Positions 7,351-15,641 of a stretch of DNA of 26,241 nt are shown in pieces. How positions within the stretch are numbered: the stretch's first letter is position 1; the number at the start of each line of letters is the position of its first letter. The stretch comes from Chloroflexota bacterium (GTDB lineage: Bacteria > Chloroflexota > Anaerolineae > Anaerolineales > DRMV01), in NCBI GenBank assembly GCA_013153135.1, contig JAADFA010000011.1, forward strand, positions 1 through 26,241, written 5' to 3'. Made by a program: the position numbers and the translations under genes. The notes beneath the pieces are model-generated. The model was not told the DNA's origin. It saw nothing but the letters and a program-made list of their open reading frames with translations, and did not search any database.

Positions 7351-8759
7351 GGCCGTGGGCGCAAAATAGGCGTAGGCGTGAGCGAGGGAGTCGGCGTAGG
7401 GCCGCCGGGTGTGGGCGTTGGGCCCGTGGGCGTCGGGGTAGGTGTGGCCGACGGGGTTGGCGTAGGTGAGGCGATGGGTGTAGGCGTCCACATGCCCTGC
7501 AGGGTGAAAATGCGGACCAAAGGCTCGCCCCAGCGCCCCAACACGCCCAAATCTTGTTGGCCAAAGATGATGTGCAGTGCGGACGCGTCGCCGCTCTGGA
7601 TTTCCAACCATTCATCCGCGCGGAAGGTCAGTCGGCTACCAGGTTCGGGGCGCCCACGGTAGATCTCTTGCCCATCCGCCAGCACGCGCAACCACGTGCG
7701 ATGTCGCACCAAGAGCACGACCCGGATTCCGGGCCCGGGGTTGAGCTCAGTATCAGCCACAGCGGAAGGCGGTGCGGGGGTCAAAACCGCGGGCGTGGTC
7801 GTCCCTTCATCGGGCGGCTGAGTGCCCAGGGTCTGAGCCGCCAGGGCCTGGGCCGCGGTCGGCGAAGTGCCCACCACAGGCGAAATTTCCAGGGGTACCA
7901 CCATGGTTAAACGCACGGTTGGGGTTGGCGTCACGGCCGAGGTAGGTCGAGGCAACGTCCACACAGGCACAGATAGAGGGGGCAAGGTTGGCGTAAGGCT
8001 TTGCTGCAAATAGGCTTGCGCGACCTGCCAGGTGCTCCAGAGAAAAAATAAGGCCATCGCGGCCAAGATCCCAATTCCGCCCGCGGTACGTATCCATTGG
8101 CTGCTGTGTGCGCGCCAAAACCGATGTGAACGCTGGCCCTTGGCCGCCGCGGCCTGTTGCGCTTGATGCCGAGCCTGAAGACCGGCCGCGAACTGCAACA
8201 GCAGCGGCTCAGGGTCCAGATGCAATGCGCGTGCGTAGTGGCTGAGCATCCCACGCCCCTGGACGGGGGAAGGAAGCAAATCCATACGCCCGGCTTCCAA
8301 GGCCCGCAGATAATGAACCTTGACCCGGCTCAGCTGGGCCGCATCCTCTAGGGTGAGCCCTAGCGCTTCGCGCTGCTGGCGCAAAGTCCGCCCAACCGCG
8401 AGCCACGGCTCGCGCGCGGGGTCATCCTCGGGCAAAGGTGGCAACGTACCCACCTCGGACGATGCGGACCTCGCCTCAACCGAAGGTTCGCCTTCTGTCC
8501 GCAAGGTGTGAAGCAGCTCTCCCGGATCGAGGCCTAGAAAAGACGCGTACAAACGCAAAAACCCTCGTGCTTGCGCAGGGGAAGGTAACCGATCCCATTG
8601 TCCCTGCTCCAGGGCCTCAAGGTACGCGGCTTTGATGCGCGTTTGGTGCGCAACGTGCAACAAGGACCACCCGCGCGCTTCTCGAGCAGCGCGCAGGCGT
8701 TCCCCAATGCGCTGCTGAGCCGTGAATGTTGCTTGCGGTTCGCGCGTCGGCGCGGCCAT
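7347..8759 (-). CDS. RodZ-like protein with two helix-turn-helix domains and Thr-Pro tail, 470 aa
   Basis: RodZ links the MreB cytoskeleton to the wall-elongation machinery. Residues ~17-75 form an XRE-type helix-turn-helix (IGERLRAAREARGWSL, then YLEALEQGQWDRLPSPAQARG). Residues ~120-190 form a second, clearly homologous one (VGRTLRQQREALGLTLED, then YLRALEAGRMDLLPSPVQGRG). A single membrane segment spans ~225-243. A Thr/Pro/Ala-rich linker leads to a DUF4115-like beta domain (~343-422, including TWLRVLADGQEIYRG), and then ~47 residues of TPTP repeats. Standard RodZ has one cytoplasmic helix-turn-helix, so the duplication is unusual. The ATG at 8759 has GGAGG five bases upstream. No mre genes are in the window, so a role in cell shape is inferred from family. 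Confidence 0.85.
   Translation of the reverse strand: MAAPTREPQATFTAQQRIGERLRAAREARGWSLLHVAHQTRIKAAYLEALEQGQWDRLPSPAQARGFLRLYASFLGLDPGELLHTLRTEGEPSVEARSASSEVGTLPPLPEDDPAREPWLAVGRTLRQQREALGLTLEDAAQLSRVKVHYLRALEAGRMDLLPSPVQGRGMLSHYARALHLDPEPLLLQFAAGLQARHQAQQAAAAKGQRSHRFWRAHSSQWIRTAGGIGILAAMALFFLWSTWQVAQAYLQQSLTPTLPPLSVPVWTLPRPTSAVTPTPTVRLTMVVPLEISPVVGTSPTAAQALAAQTLGTQPPDEGTTTPAVLTPAPPSAVADTELNPGPGIRVVLLVRHRTWLRVLADGQEIYRGRPEPGSRLTFRADEWLEIQSGDASALHIIFGQQDLGVLGRWGEPLVRIFTLQGMWTPTPIASPTPTPSATPTPTPTGPTPTPGGPTPTPSLTPTPILRPRP
7350..7490 (-). repeat. Low-complexity Thr-Pro coding repeat
   Basis: On the + strand this segment is a run of degenerate GGCGTN units, encoding the TPTP tail (residues ~424-470) of the RodZ-like protein. 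It lies after the globular extracytoplasmic domain and is the type of tract prone to length variation. Confidence 0.7.
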
Positions 8760-8794
8760 AAGCCCCTCCGTTCCGTGCCACCCCAGCTAAGGCC

Positions 8795-8800
8795 ATTATA
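8795..8800 (-). promoter_or_regulatory. -10 element for the RodZ-like gene
   Basis: Reading leftward, GGCTATAATGG contains a perfect TATAAT at 8800-8795, about 36 bases upstream of the ATG at 8759. No good -35 is present at 16-18 bases. The region is divergent from the M16 peptidase promoter at 9101. Confidence 0.4.
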
Positions 8801-8859
8801 GCCCATGGCTCGCGTGGCGGGTGCACGCAAAGGTTGTCGAAACGGCAAGCGCCCTGCGG

Positions 8860-9030
8860 CCATGGTCGCGCTCACGTGCCGCCCCGCCGCGGGCTGGAAG
8901 CCCGCGGCGAGTTGCCATAAAATTGCGCGCGAGCGGGCAGGCTCAGCGCGCGTGGCATGGAACGGCGAGGATAGCGGGCGGGTTCAGCCGCCCGCGGCAT
9001 GGGCTTCTACGAGCTTTGCCTGCACCCTCG
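8860..9030 (+). repeat. Dispersed hairpin repeat, copy B
   Basis: Hairpin 1 has a perfect 10-base stem (CGCCGCGGGC at 8885-8894, GCCCGCGGCG at 8900-8909, loop TGGAA). Next come CATAAAATTGCGCGCGA and GGCGAGGATAGCGGG (8964-8978). Hairpin 2 has a perfect 8-base stem (GCGGGCGG 8974-8981, CCGCCCGC 8988-8995). A GCTT-rich tail ends in TTTGCCTGCACCC (9016-9028), shared with copy C. It occupies most of the 384-base gap at 8760-9143; no gene is supported there. Confidence 0.7.
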
Positions 9031-9100
9031 CGTGGCGCAGCCCTTGTAATAGGGGAGTACGTCCAGCCAACACGTCGGTCGCAGCGACGCGAGCATCCGC

Positions 9101-9106
9101 TATAAT
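9101..9106 (+). promoter_or_regulatory. -10 element for the M16 peptidase/sfsA unit
   Basis: CGCTATAATCAG contains a perfect TATAAT at 9101-9106, 37 bases before the ATG at 9144. The -35 position (about 9078-9083) is a poor match. The wording closely matches the promoters at 237 and 8795 in this window. Confidence 0.45.
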
Positions 9107-9143
9107 CAGAGCCGTCGTGAACGTCCGCAGGAGGGTATGGCCC

Positions 9144-10430
9144 ATGGAGGATCTCTCGTACATCGGTCGCTTAGACAATGGTCTGCTGGTTTTGCTTAAA
9201 GAGCTCCCCATCGCCCCGTTGGTAAGCCATTGGGTTTGGTATCGCGTGGGTTCACGGGATGAGGTTCCTGGGCGCACGGGCATCTCCCATTGGGTAGAAC
9301 ATATGCTGTTCAAGGGTACGGAGCGGTACCCTGCAGGCGTACTCGATCGATTGATTTCGCGCGTTGGCGGAACGTGGAACGCGTTTACGTATCTGGATTG
9401 GACCACCTTTTTCGAAACCCTGCCCGCGGAACACTTGGACCTGGCTCTGGATTTGGAAGCCGATCGCATGGTGAACGCGCGCTTTGCGGAAGAAGACGTG
9501 GCGTCCGAGCGCACGGTGATCATATCCGAACGCCAGGGGCATGAAAACGAGCCTCTCTTTCGTCTGGGCGAAGAGGTACAAGCCGCGGCCTTCCGGGTGC
9601 ATTCGTATCATCACGAAGTCATCGGCGATATGGTTGACCTTGAGACCATGACCCGGGACGACCTGTACCAACATTACCGTACGTACTACGCACCCAACAA
9701 TGCAGTACTGGCCCTGGCTGGCGACTTCCGGGTGGAAGAGGTGCTGCCGCGCATCGAACGCACGTTCGGCGCCTTAGCCCCCCGGCCCGAACCGCCACGA
9801 CTGAACCGGCCCGAACCCCCGCAGCACGGGGAACGCCGCGTGATCGTCGAAGGACCGGGCGAGACGACCTTTGTCCAGCTGGCCTATCGCGCGCCGCGCG
9901 GGGCCGATCCGGATTTTATGGCCTACTACGTCCTCGATAGCCTGCTCACCGGCCCATCTAACCTCAACTTTTTCGGCTCGGACCTCAGTCATCACACCAG
10001 TCGACTCTATCGCCGCCTGGTGGATGGCGGGCTCGCGGTTTCGGTGAGCGGCAGCTTGCAGGCGACGATCGACCCCTACCTGTACTGGATCACCATCGTC
10101 GTCCATCCGGACCATACACCCGAGGAGGTAATCCGCGCGGTTGAAGAAGAAATCCAACGCCTGCAAGACACACCACCACCCACGACCGAACTGGAGCGGG
10201 CCCGCAAGCAAGCCAAGGCACTGTTCGCCTACAACAGCGAAAGCATCACCGCCCAGGCCTTTTGGATGGGCTACACCGCGATGTTTGCGGCATATGATTG
10301 GGCCAGGGATTTCATCCCCCGACTGTACGCGCTCACGGCGGACGATATCCAAACCGTGGCCCAGCGCTACATGCGGCCGCAGCAGCGGATCACAGGCATT
10401 TACATCCCCACGGACGCGGGAGGACGCTGA
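9144..10430 (+). CDS. M16-family zinc metallopeptidase, 428 aa
   Basis: The protein belongs to the insulinase/mitochondrial processing peptidase-like group. The inverted zinc motif HxxEH is intact (H49-W-V-E52-H53 in GISHWVEHMLFKGT), and the third ligand E129 lies 77 residues on (TVIISERQGHENEP). YYAPNNAVLALAGDF and the C-terminal half-domain (ending near residue 420) complete the usual two-repeat fold. There is no signal peptide, so it is probably cytoplasmic. The ATG at 9144 is nine bases after AGGAGG; a longer in-frame reading to 8805 runs through the repeat and is not credible. Many bacteria carry M16 genes as active/inactive pairs; only one is here. sfsA follows after two bases. Confidence 0.9.
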   Translation: MEDLSYIGRLDNGLLVLLKELPIAPLVSHWVWYRVGSRDEVPGRTGISHWVEHMLFKGTERYPAGVLDRLISRVGGTWNAFTYLDWTTFFETLPAEHLDLALDLEADRMVNARFAEEDVASERTVIISERQGHENEPLFRLGEEVQAAAFRVHSYHHEVIGDMVDLETMTRDDLYQHYRTYYAPNNAVLALAGDFRVEEVLPRIERTFGALAPRPEPPRLNRPEPPQHGERRVIVEGPGETTFVQLAYRAPRGADPDFMAYYVLDSLLTGPSNLNFFGSDLSHHTSRLYRRLVDGGLAVSVSGSLQATIDPYLYWITIVVHPDHTPEEVIRAVEEEIQRLQDTPPPTTELERARKQAKALFAYNSESITAQAFWMGYTAMFAAYDWARDFIPRLYALTADDIQTVAQRYMRPQQRITGIYIPTDAGGR

Positions 10431-10432
10431 CC

Positions 10433-11137
10433 TTGGACCTGCCGCCCCTCTTCCCCGCGACGTTTGTGCGTCGCGTGAATCGCTTCCGCGCGGAAGTACG
10501 CCTGCCTGACGGCACGTTGACGGCTGCCCACGTACCCAATTCGGGCCGCTTACGCGAGCTTTTTACCCCAGGCCGACGGGTCTATCTGCGTCACACCGCG
10601 CGGCGCGGGCGCAAAACCGCGTGGGATATGGCATTGGTACAGCTGCCTTCGGGGCTGGTCTCGGTGGATGCACGGCTTCCTAACCGCTTGCTGCACGAAG
10701 CCGCGCGCGTAGGCTCGCTGCAGCCTTGGCTCGAGCCAGGCGCATGGATCTGGCGCGCGGAACCAGCCTCGCCAGGTGGCCGTCTGGACTTTTGCTTGCG
10801 ACATCGCGAAACCGGCCAGCGCTTGTGGATTGAGACCAAATCCATCACCCTGGTGGAAGATGGGATCGGGCTTTTCCCCGACGCGCCGACCGCGCGCGGT
10901 CGACGCCACTTACTCGAGTTGGCCGAACGAGTACGCGCGGGCGATCGGGCTGCGGTGGTGTTCGTGGTCCAACGTCCCGACGCGCGAGCGATGGCACCCC
11001 ATACGGCCGACCCAGACTTTCCGCGCGCGTTGGCTCAAGCCGTGGCCGCGGGGGTAGAGGTCTACGCCTTCGCGTGCGAAGTAAACCCTGACCACATTCG
11101 CCTCGCGCGACCGCTGCCCGTTCTGCTCCCACCGTAA
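10433..11137 (+). CDS. sfsA: SfsA family protein (sugar fermentation stimulation protein homolog), 234 aa
   Basis: Family hallmarks include AAHVPNSGRLRELFTPG near the N-terminus, GGRLDFCLRHRETG, and the strongly conserved ETKSITLVEDGIGLFPDAPT followed by ARGRRHLLEL. The biochemical role of SfsA is not firmly settled: the E. coli protein was linked to maltose metabolism and DNA binding, and the fold has a nuclease-like core. The likely start is TTG at 10433, two bases after the M16 stop, with GGGAGG nine bases upstream inside that gene. This gives the usual family length; any ATG further upstream would overlap the peptidase widely. The pair is almost certainly co-translated. Confidence 0.92.
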   Translation: MDLPPLFPATFVRRVNRFRAEVRLPDGTLTAAHVPNSGRLRELFTPGRRVYLRHTARRGRKTAWDMALVQLPSGLVSVDARLPNRLLHEAARVGSLQPWLEPGAWIWRAEPASPGGRLDFCLRHRETGQRLWIETKSITLVEDGIGLFPDAPTARGRRHLLELAERVRAGDRAAVVFVVQRPDARAMAPHTADPDFPRALAQAVAAGVEVYAFACEVNPDHIRLARPLPVLLPP

Positions 11138-11198
11138 CCCTCCTTCAGACACTGCGTCGTCCCAAATGGGGCCACACGTCACCAGATGGGGGGTGGGG

Positions 11199-11220
11199 CG
11201 AGGGGAAACGCCCTCGGAGG
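11199..11220 (+). promoter_or_regulatory. Hairpin abutting the uppP ribosome-binding site
   Basis: CGAGGG (11199-11204) and CCCTCG (11211-11216) form a six-base stem whose right arm touches the ribosome-binding site GGAGG (11216-11220) of uppP. A G-rich run (GGGGGGTGGGG, 11188-11198) lies directly upstream. It may tune translation initiation; no terminator-like T-run follows. Confidence 0.3.
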
Positions 11221-11230
11221 TAACACGCCT

Positions 11231-12046
11231 ATGACGTGGTGGCAAGCCATGCTCCTTGGCATTGTCCAGGGGCTGACCGAATTCTTGCCTGTCTCCAGCA
11301 GCGCGCATTTGGCCTTGGTGCCGCATTGGCTAGGCTGGGAGCTAACCCGTTCGCAAGCCTTTGTATTCGACGTCCTCGTGCAATGGGGCACGCTACTTGC
11401 GGTGATTCTGTACTTTCGGCACGATTGGCTTGCGATGGCTCGTGCGGTAACGCGATGGTTACGTCATCCACATCCAATCTATGAGGACGAGGACCTGCAT
11501 TTGCTCTGGCTGGTTGCATGGGCCACGGTGCCCGCGGTGGTCGCGGGGGTGTTCCTCAAGGACTGGGTGATGGACGTGTTCCACGCGCCACGCGCGACGG
11601 GCGCATTCCTGCTGATAACAGCCGGCCTAATGACCGTAGCCGAGCTGGTGGGTCCTCGATGTCGCTTGGCTCAGCACCTCAACGTGCGGGACGCGTTGTG
11701 GATCGGCTTGGGGCAGGCTCTGGCCCTGTTCCCAGGGGTTTCACGCTCAGGAGCGACCATGGCCGCGGGGCTCATGCGTGGGCTCAAACAACCCGAGGCC
11801 GCGCGGTTTTCGTTCCTCATGTCCCTGCCCATTATGCTCGCGGCTGGGCTGGTCGCGCTGGTGGAGTGGGTCAAAATGCCCGGAACTCATGCGTTCTTCT
11901 TGCCTTTGCTGATTGGATTTTTGAGCGCCCTGGTTTCGGGCTACCTGGCCATCGCGTGGCTCTTGCGCTATTTGGCCCGTCGACGTCTGTGGGTCTTTGT
12001 GGTCTATTGCGCGCTCCTGGGCGTAGCAGTACTCCTGACCGCGTAG
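11231..12046 (+). CDS. uppP: Undecaprenyl-diphosphatase (BacA/UppP family), 271 aa
   Basis: UppP dephosphorylates undecaprenyl diphosphate so the lipid carrier can be reused in peptidoglycan synthesis; over-expression confers bacitracin resistance in other bacteria. Both signature regions are intact: QGLTEFLPVSSSAHL (residues 13-27, with catalytic E17) and PGVSRSGAT (168-176, with R172). About eight membrane segments are expected. The ATG at 11231 follows GGAGG by ten bases and begins the usual MTWWQAMLLGIVQG; upstream in-frame codons are Gly-rich and excluded. It complements the polyprenyl synthase at 21996, which may or may not make the same carrier lipid. Confidence 0.95.
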   Translation: MTWWQAMLLGIVQGLTEFLPVSSSAHLALVPHWLGWELTRSQAFVFDVLVQWGTLLAVILYFRHDWLAMARAVTRWLRHPHPIYEDEDLHLLWLVAWATVPAVVAGVFLKDWVMDVFHAPRATGAFLLITAGLMTVAELVGPRCRLAQHLNVRDALWIGLGQALALFPGVSRSGATMAAGLMRGLKQPEAARFSFLMSLPIMLAAGLVALVEWVKMPGTHAFFLPLLIGFLSALVSGYLAIAWLLRYLARRRLWVFVVYCALLGVAVLLTA

Positions 12047-12062
12047 AAAGGTATGATATACT
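12035..12062 (+). promoter_or_regulatory. Putative dnaN promoter
   Basis: CTGACC (12035-12040) and TATACT (12057-12062) are separated by 16 bases. The -35 sits inside the 3' end of uppP and the -10 just after its stop. This would give dnaN its own transcript with a leader of about 50 bases. Confidence 0.4.
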
Positions 12063-12118
12063 GTTTGCGCGGTCGGTCTGCAAAGGCCGGTCGCGCATCC
12101 CGCCATAGGAGGGCCCTG

Positions 12119-13252
12119 ATGAACCTGGCCGTGATGCGGGACGCATTGGCGCAAGGGATGAGCTTGGTGATTCGCGCGGTACCGTCGCGGACCGCGATCC
12201 CTATCTTAAGCCACGTGCTTGTGGCCACAGATGACGGTGACCTGCGCTTGACCGCGACGGATATGGAGCTGACCCTGACGGTATGGGTCCCCATTGAACG
12301 CTTGGAAGAAGAAGGCGCGGCCGCGGTCGAAGCCCGCACGTTCCATCAAATCGTAAGCAAGCCTATCGGCGACCAGGTGGAGCTGATTTACGACCCGGAT
12401 ACGCAAATCCTCACCCTGCGCGGAGGGCCGACCACTAGCGTACGCATCAAGTGCCTGCCCGCGGACGACTTCCCGCCCGTGGTCGCGCCCGAGCCTACGG
12501 AAGGCAGTCTGGTACTGCCCGCCAGCCTGTGGCGTGAGATCATCAAGCAAGTGAAGTTTGCCGCGTCGACGGACGAAGCCCGGCCAATTTTGACCGGCGT
12601 CTCCATTCGAACCCAAGGGAACACGGTAACCTTCGCAGCAACGGATAGCTATCGCCTTTCGGTACGACGGGTGACGATGGACACGCCCTTGCCCGAGTGG
12701 GATGTCATCGTCCCTGCGCGAGCGCTGGGCGAGTTGCAGCGCCTGGCCAAAGAGGGCGACACGCCGATCCAGATGCACATCAACCTGGGACAACAACAAG
12801 CCGTCTTTCGCGCGGAACGCGCGGAGCTGATCACGCAGCTGCTCGAGGGGAAATACCCCGACTATGAACGCATTATCCCCACCCGGTTCAACACGCGCGT
12901 CGTGGCCAGTCGAGATGAGCTATTACGCCAGGCTGAAGTCGCACAAGTCATCGCCGCGCGCGAGAGCAACATCATCCGCCTGAGCATCCAGCCCGGTGAG
13001 GATGGACCGGGTACCATCACCATCGCGAGCCGGGGCGAGGCCAACGACGCCAACGCGTGGGTGAGCGCGGTGGTCGAAGGTGAGCCCCTGGAGGTGGCCT
13101 TCAACGCGCGGTATTTCATCGAAGCCCTGGAGGCCATTCCTACGGCTGATGTGGTGATGGAATTTATCGCGCCGGCCAGCCCGGTAGTCCTTAAGCCGGC
13201 TGGGCAGGACGACTTCCTCCACATCCTCATGCCCATGCAAGTGCCGGCCTAA
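12119..13252 (+). CDS. dnaN: DNA polymerase III beta subunit (sliding clamp), 377 aa
   Basis: DnaN dimers form the ring that tethers DNA polymerase III to DNA. The three clamp domains can be followed: the start MNLAVMRDALAQGMSLV, IPILSHVLV and DMELTLTV in domain 1; FAASTDEARPILTGV and AATDSYRLSVRR in domain 2; LLEGKYPDYERIIP and the end of domain 3 with FNARYFIEAL and PVVLKPAGQDDFLHILMPM. The C-terminal LMPMQ matches the conserved end of the family. The ATG at 12119 has AGGAGGG five bases upstream. It is not beside dnaA or recF, so this is not the classical origin arrangement. Confidence 0.97.
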   Translation: MNLAVMRDALAQGMSLVIRAVPSRTAIPILSHVLVATDDGDLRLTATDMELTLTVWVPIERLEEEGAAAVEARTFHQIVSKPIGDQVELIYDPDTQILTLRGGPTTSVRIKCLPADDFPPVVAPEPTEGSLVLPASLWREIIKQVKFAASTDEARPILTGVSIRTQGNTVTFAATDSYRLSVRRVTMDTPLPEWDVIVPARALGELQRLAKEGDTPIQMHINLGQQQAVFRAERAELITQLLEGKYPDYERIIPTRFNTRVVASRDELLRQAEVAQVIAARESNIIRLSIQPGEDGPGTITIASRGEANDANAWVSAVVEGEPLEVAFNARYFIEALEAIPTADVVMEFIAPASPVVLKPAGQDDFLHILMPMQVPA

Positions 13253-13295
13253 CCCAGCGGCTCGGGGCTGCGCGTGAGCCCTTCATGAGGGTGCG

Positions 13296-15638
13296 ATGAC
13301 GCTATCAAGCACCGACCCCCTTTGGCAAATTTACACCACGCTCGTCCAATACCCCATTTTGCGCACCCGCATCCGCGCGCGGATGCGTAAGGCGTTGTTT
13401 GAACGAGGAGTTATCTCGCCGCAAGAGTTCGAAGCCCTGGTGCGCGAGCATGCGATCCGCTCCCAACAACGGGAAGGCGTGCCGCGCTACGGCGACCCCG
13501 AAGACGTGTGGGAGACCCGCCGCGAGCGCATCCGTTCGCACTTGACAGATCTCTATTTCGCGTACAACCTCCCTATTGAGCTGTTTGAAGAGATCGTGCG
13601 CGAGGTCTTGGCCGAGCGGCGTCCCCTGGCCGACGACGTGGATATCACCTTCAACCCCGAATTCGCGCCCGAACCCCTGCTCCTGGAACACGCGTCCATG
13701 CTGGTGGAGATGTCGCCCGAGGAGCGACAAAAGCACTGGTCGCGGGAGCAGGAAATCAAAGTGGCCCTCATTCGCCGCATCATCAGCGATCAGCTGGCCT
13801 ACGTGAGCTTAGCCAAAGAGTGGCTGACGTTGCAGGACCTGCTAGATATCGCGCGGCGCAAAATTGGGCCGGGCAAAATCGGCGGCAAGGCCGCGGGCAT
13901 GCTCTTGGCCTATCGCATCTTACGCTCAGCCGCAGATGAGGACATCCGCGCGACCATCCACGTGCCCGAGTCGTTCTTCTTGGGCTCGGATGTGATGTAC
14001 GCCTTCATGGCCCACAACGACCTCATGCAGTGGTCGGACCAAAAATACAAGCCACGCGAGGAAATCGAAGCTCGATATCCCATCCTGCGCGAGGCCTTTT
14101 TGCGCGGACGTTTTCCCGATGATATTGAAGAAGCTTTGCGGGACTTGCTCTCGCAAATCGGACAGCATCCCATCATTGTGCGTTCCTCCAGTCTGCTGGA
14201 GGATAACTTCGGCGCGTCCTTCGCGGGCAAGTACGATAGTTATTTCTGTCCTAATCAGGGCAGCCTAGAAGAAAACCTGCGTGATCTCACCCGAGCCATC
14301 GCGGGCGTGTACGCAAGCGCGTTCGCACCGGACCCTATCCTCTACCGCAAAGCGCGAGGCTTGCTCGACTACGACGAGCGTATCGCGATCCTCATTCAAA
14401 AAGTCGAAGGCGAGACCTTCAAGGGCCTCTACTTTCCGCAGGCCGCGGGGGTCGCGTTCAGCCGCAATCTGTTCCGTTGGTCGCCCAAAATCCGCATGGA
14501 AGACGGATTTGTGCGCCTGGTCTGGGGTTTGGGCACGCGCGCGGTGGAGCGCGTGGGCGACGATTATCCCCGCCTGGTCGCGCTCAGCCATCCCTTGCTG
14601 CGCCCCGAAACAACGGCCAAGGAAATTCGGCGCTATTCTCAGCGTTACATCGATGTTATCGACCTCACGGGCAACGCGTTCCGAACGCTGCCCGTCACCG
14701 AGGTGTTAGATCGCACGTATCCACCGCTGCGCTACATTGTCTCCCTGGACGCGGGCGGTTATATCACGCCCCTCCACTCCACCTTCCTGCCCCGGGAGAA
14801 AATCCACGACCTGGTGGTGACCTTTGACGAATGGCTCCGTCGCACGCCCTTCGCAGATCGCATGCGCCGCATCCTGCGCACGCTCGAGCACCACTACCAG
14901 CGGCCCGTGGATGTGGAGTTCACCGCGCGGCTGGTCAACCCGCGCGCGCCCAATCCGGATGTGGAAATTACTCTGGTGCAGTGCCGTCCGCAAAGTGTGT
15001 TCACCGAAGTCCCCACTACGCTGCCCGAACATCTGGACGACGACGTGCTCGTTTTGGACACGCACAATATCGTTCCCCATGGCTATGTGCCCCACATCCG
15101 ATATGTGCTGTTCGTGACGCCCGAAGGCTACTACCGGCTCAAGGAACCGGATAAGCGCGCGCGACTTATCCAGGCCATTAGCCAGTTCAACGCGCAACGA
15201 GAGGAGCGAGATTTCATCTGCGTCGGTCCCGGTCGCTGGGGTACTCGTAACCCCGAGCTGGGTGTGCAGGTCTCATACGCAGACATTTACAATGCCAAGG
15301 CCCTGGTTGAGCTGTCGTCCTCGCAATTTGGCGTGCAGGCCGAACCCTCCTTTGGCACACACTTTTTCCAAGATCTCATCGAGGCCGGCATTTTCCCCCT
15401 GGCCGTAGATTTGGACGATCCACGCACGCGCTTCAACCGGGCCTTTTTCTATGAAACACCCAATCGCTTGCGGGAGTGGCTGCCCGACGCGCCCGCGGAT
15501 CTGGATGATGTGTTGCGTATTATCCACGTAGAAGACTTCGCCGAAGGGCACGTGCTGCGATTGGTTCTCAACGCGACCCAGGGCCGCGGGATCGCGTATC
15601 TGGCGCCCAAGACCGGGGACGCCACCCGCATGAGGTGA
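13296..15638 (+). CDS. PEP/pyruvate-binding (PPDK_N) ATP-grasp protein without phosphohistidine or PEP domains, 780 aa
   Basis: Residues ~1-185 are a charged, mainly helical region I do not recognise. Residues ~190-565 look like the nucleotide-binding domain of pyruvate phosphate dikinase/PEP synthase: GKIGGKAAGMLLAYRIL (193-209), IIVRSSSLLEDNFGASFAGK (293-312) and the closing LVQCRPQ (560-566). The catalytic-His domain (motif like GGxTSHA) and PEP-binding barrel are absent. Residues ~585-780 form a separate domain with GPGRWGTRNPELGV (644-657) and EPSFGTHFFQDL (683-694), a combination I recall from uncharacterised PEP/pyruvate-binding proteins of other phyla. Biochemical role unknown: it may phosphorylate another substrate or protein. 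The ATG at 13296 has GAGGG four bases upstream, 43 bases after dnaN; the kinase gene follows after three bases. Confidence 0.8.
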   Translation: MTLSSTDPLWQIYTTLVQYPILRTRIRARMRKALFERGVISPQEFEALVREHAIRSQQREGVPRYGDPEDVWETRRERIRSHLTDLYFAYNLPIELFEEIVREVLAERRPLADDVDITFNPEFAPEPLLLEHASMLVEMSPEERQKHWSREQEIKVALIRRIISDQLAYVSLAKEWLTLQDLLDIARRKIGPGKIGGKAAGMLLAYRILRSAADEDIRATIHVPESFFLGSDVMYAFMAHNDLMQWSDQKYKPREEIEARYPILREAFLRGRFPDDIEEALRDLLSQIGQHPIIVRSSSLLEDNFGASFAGKYDSYFCPNQGSLEENLRDLTRAIAGVYASAFAPDPILYRKARGLLDYDERIAILIQKVEGETFKGLYFPQAAGVAFSRNLFRWSPKIRMEDGFVRLVWGLGTRAVERVGDDYPRLVALSHPLLRPETTAKEIRRYSQRYIDVIDLTGNAFRTLPVTEVLDRTYPPLRYIVSLDAGGYITPLHSTFLPREKIHDLVVTFDEWLRRTPFADRMRRILRTLEHHYQRPVDVEFTARLVNPRAPNPDVEITLVQCRPQSVFTEVPTTLPEHLDDDVLVLDTHNIVPHGYVPHIRYVLFVTPEGYYRLKEPDKRARLIQAISQFNAQREERDFICVGPGRWGTRNPELGVQVSYADIYNAKALVELSSSQFGVQAEPSFGTHFFQDLIEAGIFPLAVDLDDPRTRFNRAFFYETPNRLREWLPDAPADLDDVLRIIHVEDFAEGHVLRLVLNATQGRGIAYLAPKTGDATRMR

Positions 15639-15641
15639 AAC

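Noticed and set aside
7350..7490. GGCGTN tandem units as a CRISPR or minisatellite
   Set aside because: They encode the in-frame TPTP tail of the RodZ-like protein and lack regular spacers.
8805..9143. Upstream extension of the M16 peptidase through repeat copy B
   Set aside because: It would translate the promoter and repeat; the ATG at 9144 with AGGAGG matches the family N-terminus.
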